Assembly: GCA_964385995.1 (NCBI GenBank)
Contig: CAYLRF010000001.1
Span: 1 to 64,000 of the forward strand
Reading direction: 5' to 3'
Length of the DNA stretch: 64,000 bases
DNA from: CAYLRF01 sp964385995
GTDB taxonomy: Bacteria; Bacillota; Clostridia; Lachnospirales; Lachnospiraceae
Shown here: one piece after another, positions 58,258 through 64,000 of the stretch
How positions within the stretch are numbered: position 1 is the stretch's first letter
How the letters are laid out: every line of letters starts with the position of its first letter
Notes under the pieces: model-generated
Database searches by the model: none
Told to the model about the DNA's origin: nothing
Seen by the model: only the letters and a program-made list of their open reading frames with translations
Program-made: the position numbers and the translations under genes

Positions 58258-58932
58258 ATGCAAATGGCGCAGGCCGACAGACCTTATGAGAAATGTTTAA
58301 GGTACGGCGCGTCGCATTTATCGGATGAGGAGCTTTTGGCGGCCATTTTAAGAACGGGAACGAGCGGCATGAGCGCCATCGCGCTGGCCCGCGAGATTCT
58401 CGCCACATCGTCGGGCGACGCGGGGATACTCAGCATTCATCGTCTGACGCTGCAGAAATTAAAGAAGATTAAGGGGATCGGCGACGTTAAGGCCGTGCAG
58501 ATTCTCTGTCTTTCGGAACTTGCCAAAAGGCTCGCGAAAGCCGACGCCGGGGCGGGTCTCATATTCAGCGATCCGGCTACGATCGCCGAATATTACATGG
58601 AGGAGATGCGCCATCAAAGTCAGGAACAGATGAAGCTTCTCATGCTTAACACAAAGTCGGGTCTGATAGGCGAGCGCGACATCTCCAAGGGAACCGTAAG
58701 CGCATCCATCATCACACCCAGGGAGCTTTTCATAGAGGCCCTGAATCTGGAAGCCGTGTCCATCATACTTCTTCACAATCATCCAAGCGGCGATCCCACT
58801 CCGAGCGAATGCGACATAAATCTCACAAAGAGGATCAAAGAGGCGGGCGATATCATAGGTATCACCCTGCTTGATCACATTATAATCGGCGATAACCGCT
58901 TTATGAGCTTTAAGGCCATGGGGATACTCTGA
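58258..58932 (+). CDS. radC: RadC family JAB-domain protein
   Basis: A 224-residue protein with an N-terminal helix-hairpin-helix region (LSDEELLAAILRTGTSGMSAIALAREIL, then LKKIKGIGDVKAVQILCLSELAKR) and a C-terminal MPN/JAB metal-binding domain with HNHPSGDPTPSECD. Despite the name, a DNA repair role is doubtful and function is unknown. The ATG at 58258 has AAGGGGTCGGCATC upstream and gives the family-typical N terminus; an ATG at 58144 opens a 38-residue longer product without a Shine-Dalgarno. Its position before mreB is conserved in many bacteria. Confidence 0.92.
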   Translation: MQMAQADRPYEKCLRYGASHLSDEELLAAILRTGTSGMSAIALAREILATSSGDAGILSIHRLTLQKLKKIKGIGDVKAVQILCLSELAKRLAKADAGAGLIFSDPATIAEYYMEEMRHQSQEQMKLLMLNTKSGLIGERDISKGTVSASIITPRELFIEALNLEAVSIILLHNHPSGDPTPSECDINLTKRIKEAGDIIGITLLDHIIIGDNRFMSFKAMGIL

Positions 58933-58953
58933 CAGTATCATATGAGGTTACGA

Positions 58954-59976
58954 ATGTTCGGCAATGTATACGGTCTGGATCTGGGTACAAGTAAGATCAG
59001 GATTTATGACGGAAGGACGGACAGCATAATAAAAGAAAAAAACGTCATCGCCGTCATGAACGGGAAGGAGATCATCGCGTTCGGCGACGAGGCCTACGAT
59101 ATGTTCGAGAAGGCGCCCGCGAACATAGAGGTCGTCTTCCCGATGAAAGAGGGCGTCATCTCGCGCTTTTATGACATGCAGGATCTTCTCGCCCATATGC
59201 TCGGCACGCAGCGCTTCTTTTCCCTCGGCTCCAAATATCTCATCGCCGTCCCCACGGATGTGACCGAAGTCGAGAAAAGGGCATTCTACGATCTCGTGCT
59301 CCATTCGGTCGTGAAGGCCTCAAAGGTAGGCATGGTGGAACGGGCCGTCGCGGACGCCGTGGGCATGGGGCTTGACGTCATCAGATCGCCCGGGATATTT
59401 ACGGTTAATCTGGGGGCTGAGACCACGGAGATATCGGTAGTCGCTTCCGGCGGTCTGGTGCTAAGCCGCATATTAAAAACAGGCGGTAAAAATCTGGATC
59501 TTGAGATTATAAGCCGTGTCCGCGCCGAGAAAGATTTCCTGATAGGCCGGGTGACGGCGGAGGCGCTGAGAGCGGCCTTCGGCGTCGGAAAGTTCGGTAA
59601 GGATGAATGTTTATCTGTCCCGGGACGCGATCTGATAACGAGGATTCCGCGCATCGCGGACATTCCCGCTTCAGTAGTGACAGAGGCCGTAAAGAGCCGT
59701 GTGTCACAGATCCCGGACGAGATACAAAGTCTTCTGGAGAGGACTCCGCCCGAGGCGCTCTCAAACATCAGAAACAACGGCATATACATAACCGGTGGCC
59801 TTTCGCTCATGAAGGGCCTTCCCGAGCTTATAGAGGAGCGCATACACATGCGCGTAAACGTCGCGCCCGACCCGGAATTTGCCACGGTAAACGGTCTTAA
59901 GACCATCGTGCGCTCAAAGCAGCTTAAGCGACTTACTTATTCCATGGTCAGAGAAAATGACAGGTGGATGAAATGA
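58954..59976 (+). CDS. mreB: Rod shape-determining actin homologue MreB
   Basis: A 340-residue bacterial actin that organises lateral wall synthesis under the membrane. Phosphate 1 motif is YGLDLGTSKIRIYDG near the start, followed by the connect and phosphate 2 region VNLGAETTEISVVASGG and the adenosine motif NGIYITGGLSLMKGLPELI. The ATG at 58954 has GAGGTTACG upstream; an ATG at 58942 adds four residues. mreC overlaps its stop codon (ATGA). Sequence alone does not tell MreB from Mbl, but linkage to mreCD supports MreB. Confidence 0.95.
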   Translation: MFGNVYGLDLGTSKIRIYDGRTDSIIKEKNVIAVMNGKEIIAFGDEAYDMFEKAPANIEVVFPMKEGVISRFYDMQDLLAHMLGTQRFFSLGSKYLIAVPTDVTEVEKRAFYDLVLHSVVKASKVGMVERAVADAVGMGLDVIRSPGIFTVNLGAETTEISVVASGGLVLSRILKTGGKNLDLEIISRVRAEKDFLIGRVTAEALRAAFGVGKFGKDECLSVPGRDLITRIPRIADIPASVVTEAVKSRVSQIPDEIQSLLERTPPEALSNIRNNGIYITGGLSLMKGLPELIEERIHMRVNVAPDPEFATVNGLKTIVRSKQLKRLTYSMVRENDRWMK

Positions 59977-60833
59977 AGAAAAAAGGTCAGTCATCTCCCA
60001 GGCGAAAGAATTACATATTCTGGATTACGGCCGCGGTTTGCGTATTTTTTATCATACTTTCCGCTGCTACGGATAAGGCGGGCGGACCGTTCAGGTTCAT
60101 TGCGAATTATACCGTCGTGCCCATGCAAAAAGGGATAAACACGGTGGGAGCGTGGCTTGGCGATCTCGCGAAAAATTTCGAGACGATGAAGGAGATAAGA
60201 GCCGAAAATGACGAGCTTTCCGATAAAGTCGCGGATCTCACGGAGAAAAACAATATCCTAAAGCAGGAGGAGTATGAGCTCTCCCGTTTAAGGGAGCTTT
60301 TTAAACTGGATCAGCAATACGCCGATTACGAGAAAACAGGAGCGCGAATCACCGCGAAGGATTCCGGGAACTGGTTTAATTCGTTTATCATAGACAAAGG
60401 CTCAAATGACGGCATAAAAACCGACATGAACGTCATAGCCGATAAGGGGCTTGTCGGGATAGTGGTAGAAGTAGGCCCCGACTGGGCGAGAGTGAGATCC
60501 ATCATCGACGATGAGAGCAATGTGAGCGCGATGACGCTTTCCACATCCGACAATTTCATTCTTTCGGGCGATTTAAAATCAATGCAGGACGGTACGCTTC
60601 CTTTTTCCGAACTGCCGAACACCGATACCGACATTAAAAAAGGCGAGCAGGTCGTGACGTCAAACATAAGCAGCAAATATCTGCCCGGTATTTTCATAGG
60701 ATATGTGAGCGACATAAAAGTCGATTCAAATAAGCTCACCCGCAGCGGCCACGTAACTCCGGCGGTCGATTTTAAGCATCTTCGCGAAGTGCTGGTTATT
60801 ACTTCCCTTAAGAACGAAAACGGCGCAAAGTAA
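59973..60833 (+). CDS. mreC: Rod shape-determining protein MreC
   Basis: A 286-residue bitopic membrane protein that links MreB to the wall synthases. A short basic cytoplasmic start is followed by one membrane helix (IFWITAAVCVFFIILSAAT, about 15-33), a coiled coil (about 70-110, EIRAENDELSDKVADLTEKNNILKQ and more, given here only in part by position) and the beta-rich domain with AKDSGNWFNSFIIDKGSNDGI and GLVGIVVEVGPDWARV. The ATG overlaps the mreB stop, with GGTGG upstream. Confidence 0.95.
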   Translation: MKKKGQSSPRRKNYIFWITAAVCVFFIILSAATDKAGGPFRFIANYTVVPMQKGINTVGAWLGDLAKNFETMKEIRAENDELSDKVADLTEKNNILKQEEYELSRLRELFKLDQQYADYEKTGARITAKDSGNWFNSFIIDKGSNDGIKTDMNVIADKGLVGIVVEVGPDWARVRSIIDDESNVSAMTLSTSDNFILSGDLKSMQDGTLPFSELPNTDTDIKKGEQVVTSNISSKYLPGIFIGYVSDIKVDSNKLTRSGHVTPAVDFKHLREVLVITSLKNENGAK

Positions 60834-60878
60834 TCTTAAATTTTCGCGAAAACGGGTTTTTAAAGAAAGGACTCGGCC

Positions 60879-61409
60879 TTGTCACAGAAGATAAAAAGGA
60901 TCGCAGTGACGGCGCTTATCGTCATCGTCGCCTTTTTGGCGGACACATCGATCTTCGAGCGCCTCTCGATAGCGTCCGTGACTCCGAACATCATGATTAT
61001 CGTAACGGCCTCATTCGGCTTCATGAGAGGCAGCGTAGGCGGGATGACGGTCGGTTTTTTTTGCGGACTTCTTATTGACGTCGTTTTCGGGGATTATATA
61101 GGATTTTACGCTCTCTGCTACGCTTTAATCGGATACATAAACGGCTTTTTCCGACGGATTTTTTATCCGGAGGACGTTAAGCTTCCGCTCATTTTGATAG
61201 GAGGAAGCGACATATTGCTGGGGCATATCATATGCGTATTTCGTTTTATCGTGCGCTCCAGACTTGACTACGGATATTATCTCGCGCACGTTATCATACC
61301 GGAGTTTATTTATACAGTATTGGTGGCCATACTTCTTTATCAGGTGATACTTAAGATAAATACCCGTCTGGAAGAAGAGGAAAAAAGGAGCGAGAATAAA
61401 TTTGTTTGA
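60879..61409 (+). CDS. mreD: Rod shape-determining protein MreD
   Basis: A 176-residue polytopic membrane protein of the elongasome. About five hydrophobic segments are visible, starting with VTALIVIVAFLADTSIFERL, then VTPNIMIIVTASFGFMRGS with the conserved PN motif, VGFFCGLLIDVVFGDYIGFYAL and the C-terminal EFIYTVLVAILLYQVI. The start is TTG behind GAAAGGACTCGGCC. The product is poorly conserved in sequence, so location between mreC and mrdA is important support. Its last codons overlap the next gene. Confidence 0.93.
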   Translation: MSQKIKRIAVTALIVIVAFLADTSIFERLSIASVTPNIMIIVTASFGFMRGSVGGMTVGFFCGLLIDVVFGDYIGFYALCYALIGYINGFFRRIFYPEDVKLPLILIGGSDILLGHIICVFRFIVRSRLDYGYYLAHVIIPEFIYTVLVAILLYQVILKINTRLEEEEKRSENKFV

Positions 61410-64000
61410 CCGCCTTAAGGATACTTTAAAAGAATTTTTTAAATCCAGGTTATCTGTGCTTCTCGCCGTCTTTTGCCTGCTTTTTCTTATCGTCGCGATA
61501 AGACTTTTTAATCTGCAGATAGTAAAAGGCGAGGAATATCAGGACAATTATACCCTAAAGATCACAAAGACGGTGGAAGTGCCAGCCGCGCGCGGCAACA
61601 TATACGACAGGAACGGCAACGTCCTCGCGACGAACCGCCTCGCCTACGCGGTTCTGATAGAAGATAACGGTTCCTATGAGGATAACGATCAAAAAAACGA
61701 GGTCTTAAACGACACAATAAACCGCGTCATAGACATAGTAAAATCTCACGGCGATAAAGTGACGGTGGATTTCGGGATAAAGCTTGAAAATGAAGATTAC
61801 GCTTTTGTTCACTCTGAGGGCCAAAGACGTGAGAGATTTCTCGCCGATGTCTACGGGCACGCCTCGGCCGACGATCTTACCGATGAAGAGAAAAATTCAT
61901 CCCCCGATGATGTCATGGATTTTTTATGCAAGTCGAAGAGAAAGACAAAGGAGGGGACTTCTTACGGTTTCGGCATAGATAAGTCGGCGTACGGTAAGGA
62001 GCGCGCGCTTGAGATAGTCTCGGTAAGGTACGCCATCTTTCTGAACAGCTTCAGAAAATACATACCCGTCACCGTAAGCTCTGACGTAAGCGACGAGACC
62101 GTGGCGGAGATAAGCGAAAACGCCGTTGACCTTCAGGGAGTCAGCATAGGCCGCGAAAACTTGAGGGAGTACCCCGACAGTATCTATTTTTCTCCCGTGC
62201 TCGGATATACGGGAAAGATATCGCAGGAAGAGTACGACGCGCTCGGCGATGACGATAAAGATAAATATTCCTTAAACGACGTGGTCGGAAAAACCGGCAT
62301 CGAGCAGCTTTTAGAGCCCGTTCTTCGCGGAGAAAAAGGCGAGGAGACGGTATATGTGAACAATGTCGGCAAAGTGATAAAGCGAACGCCTATAAAAGAA
62401 GCGAAAGCGGGAAATGACGTTTATCTGACGCTTGATAAGGATCTTCAGATAACGGCTTATAAGCTGATAGAAGAAAAACTCGCGGGCATAATCCTAAGAA
62501 AACTTACCGACAGCATGGATGTGACAAAGGATCCAAACGCAGATACCGAAAGCATCATGATACCCGTGGGAGATATTTACTGCGCGTTTATGAGCGGAGG
62601 GGTGATAGATACCGAAAGACTCTCCGAAAGCGACGCCACGGATACCGAAAAGTCTGTCTACGCGGCGTTTTCAAAGAGGCTTAACGAGGATATCGCCGCC
62701 GTGATGTCGGATCTTAAATCGTCCTCATCGCCCGCTTACTCTAAACTTTCAAGGCCGATGCAGGCTTACATGAATTATATTTGCTCGGATCTTTTAACAT
62801 CGAAGGCCGGCATCATAGTCTCGGACAGGGTGGATACGAAAGATGAGGTCTATGATAACTGGAAAGACGAGAAGATAAATCTTTACTCTTATATAAATCA
62901 CGCCATACAAAAAGGCTGGGTCGATACCGCGAAGCTTCATGCCTACATGGAGGGTGACGACAAATACGCCTCAAGCCGTCAGATATACGCCGCCGTCTTA
63001 AAATATCTGGAGAACGCTCTTCTTACCGACACCGGTTTTGAGAATCTGGTTTATTATTACATGATAAAGGACGGATCGCTTTCGCCCGCGAAAGTCTGCC
63101 TTCTTCTTTACGAGCAGGGAATATTGGATAAAGATAATGATGACTGGTACGACAGGCTGCGATCAGGCTATAACCCGTATGATTTTGTGAGAGAAAAGCT
63201 TGCCTCTCTTGAGATCACACCCGGTCAGCTGGGAGTGGAGCCCTCCACGGGCTCATACGTGATGACAGAGGCTCCCACGGGACGCACTCTCGTGTGTGTC
63301 TCTTATCCCGGTTACGACGGCAACAGACTCGCGAACAGCATGGACGTATCTTATTATAATCAGATATATAATAACAAATCAAAACCGCTTCTTAACAAGG
63401 CCACGCAGGAGCTTACCGCGCCGGGCTCGACTTTTAAGATGGTTTCCGCCTCCGCCGGTCTGGAAGAGGGGGTCATCACGGCATCGACGGTGATCCGCTG
63501 CACCGGTACCTACACGAATGTGACTCCGAACCCGAGATGCTGGATTTACCCGTCGGCGCACGGGAACATGAACGTGGTAAGCGCCATCGCGCATTCCTGC
63601 AACAGTTTCTTTTACGACGTGGGTTACAGGCTCGGAATAAAGGAAAACGGCGCTTATTCCTCCGCGAGGGGAACCGAAAAACTCGCGAAATACGCGAAAA
63701 TGTACGGACTCGGGGATAAATCGGGCCTTGAGATATCCGAGATGAGTCCGAATATAAGCGATGAAGACTCCGTGCGCTCAGCCATAGGCCAGGGTAAACA
63801 CGTGTATACCGTAAGCCAGATGGCAAAGTACGTTCAGGGAGTCGCAAATAAAGGCACTGTCAATGACCTTACGCTTCTTCTTAAAGAGACGTCCCCGGCC
63901 GGGAAAACCGTGAAGGAATATAAACCGCATGTATATAAACGTATAACGGAGATCGGCGCGGATACGTTTGAAGTCATTCACGAAGGAATGACCGAGGTCG
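61402..64000 (+). CDS. mrdA: Class B penicillin-binding protein 2 (elongasome transpeptidase), 3' end outside window
   Basis: The visible 866 codons run open to the window edge. An N-terminal membrane helix (SVLLAVFCLLFLIVAIRLF, about 18-36) is followed by the dimerisation domain with PAARGNIYDRNGNVLATNRL, a long variable middle part, and the transpeptidase domain with the active-site motif PGSTFKMVS (Ser676, Lys679) and the SxN motif HSCNSF (Ser732, Asn734). The third motif (KTG) lies beyond the edge. The region between dimer and catalytic domains is longer than in enteric PBP2, as seen in Clostridial relatives. The TTG start overlaps the mreD stop by 8 bases, with AAAAGGAG upstream. The truncation is by the window only. 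Confidence 0.95.
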   Translation, partial: MFDRLKDTLKEFFKSRLSVLLAVFCLLFLIVAIRLFNLQIVKGEEYQDNYTLKITKTVEVPAARGNIYDRNGNVLATNRLAYAVLIEDNGSYEDNDQKNEVLNDTINRVIDIVKSHGDKVTVDFGIKLENEDYAFVHSEGQRRERFLADVYGHASADDLTDEEKNSSPDDVMDFLCKSKRKTKEGTSYGFGIDKSAYGKERALEIVSVRYAIFLNSFRKYIPVTVSSDVSDETVAEISENAVDLQGVSIGRENLREYPDSIYFSPVLGYTGKISQEEYDALGDDDKDKYSLNDVVGKTGIEQLLEPVLRGEKGEETVYVNNVGKVIKRTPIKEAKAGNDVYLTLDKDLQITAYKLIEEKLAGIILRKLTDSMDVTKDPNADTESIMIPVGDIYCAFMSGGVIDTERLSESDATDTEKSVYAAFSKRLNEDIAAVMSDLKSSSSPAYSKLSRPMQAYMNYICSDLLTSKAGIIVSDRVDTKDEVYDNWKDEKINLYSYINHAIQKGWVDTAKLHAYMEGDDKYASSRQIYAAVLKYLENALLTDTGFENLVYYYMIKDGSLSPAKVCLLLYEQGILDKDNDDWYDRLRSGYNPYDFVREKLASLEITPGQLGVEPSTGSYVMTEAPTGRTLVCVSYPGYDGNRLANSMDVSYYNQIYNNKSKPLLNKATQELTAPGSTFKMVSASAGLEEGVITASTVIRCTGTYTNVTPNPRCWIYPSAHGNMNVVSAIAHSCNSFFYDVGYRLGIKENGAYSSARGTEKLAKYAKMYGLGDKSGLEISEMSPNISDEDSVRSAIGQGKHVYTVSQMAKYVQGVANKGTVNDLTLLLKETSPAGKTVKEYKPHVYKRITEIGADTFEVIHEGMTEV

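Overview
The window is a contiguous stretch of bacterial chromosome, almost fully coding, with no phage, transposase, integrase or CRISPR signal. Gene content points to an anaerobic Clostridia-type Firmicute, most likely Lachnospiraceae-like: a single-chain pyruvate:ferredoxin oxidoreductase, GlpP antiterminator, glycerol-3-phosphate dehydrogenase/FAD oxidoreductase/DUF1667 cluster, DUF512 radical SAM protein, DUF4321, FakA/YloV plus Asp23, TrmK, and a MutL with an endonuclease motif. This placement is inference from gene families. Base composition looks moderately GC-rich, leucine codons are strongly biased to CTT, and at least eight of 48 genes start at TTG behind good Shine-Dalgarno sequences. 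Two runs of exactly 100 N, each flanked by identical 55-base ends, show a scaffolded short-read assembly.

Layout. 1-2280: FGGY sugar kinase and L-ribulose-5-phosphate 4-epimerase. 2281-2869: strong promoter, tRNA-Leu(AAG), tRNA-Glu(CTC), terminator. 2870-7108: dnaG, rpoD (split by a false gap), trmK. 7369-12310: Nif3-like protein, L,D-transpeptidase, tgt, yajC. 12345-18108: ilvD-ilvB-serC-serA for branched-chain amino acid and serine synthesis. 18131-22622: DUF512 radical SAM protein, der, plsY, gpsA. 22634-26979 (minus): glycerol-3-phosphate operon glpA, FAD oxidoreductase, DUF1667, glpP, with a leader containing a terminator-like hairpin. 27429-29859: MgtC-like protein, HAD phosphatase, rnhA and the RNase P RNA gene. 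29877-31246 (minus): pyrB-pyrI, divergent from recJ. 33394-35158: eda-kdgK, the lower 2-keto-3-deoxygluconate pathway. 35261-39459: Asp23, fakA-like, recG. 39679-45467: GH2 beta-galactosidase, dut, ychF, lgt. 45699-49238: pyruvate:ferredoxin oxidoreductase. 49442-57767: mutS, mutL, miaA, a PLP lyase-like protein and a flavoprotein. 57853-64000: DUF4321, radC, mreB, mreC, mreD and the 5' part of a class B penicillin-binding protein (rod-shape cluster), cut by the window edge.

Most genes are ordinary housekeeping. The less ordinary material is non-coding: a recurring 18-nt hairpin directly followed by a conserved GG(A/G)AAAGAGGA ribosome-binding segment upstream of serA, eda and dut; a probable GlpP-controlled leader; several locally duplicated leader segments (dut, eda, nifJ, DUF1667); a tRNA-Leu with an A34 anticodon; and hydrophilic insertions in several otherwise conserved proteins. 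No complete novel system (defence, toxin, secretion or biosynthetic cluster) is visible. The hairpin-RBS leader family is the best candidate for something undescribed.
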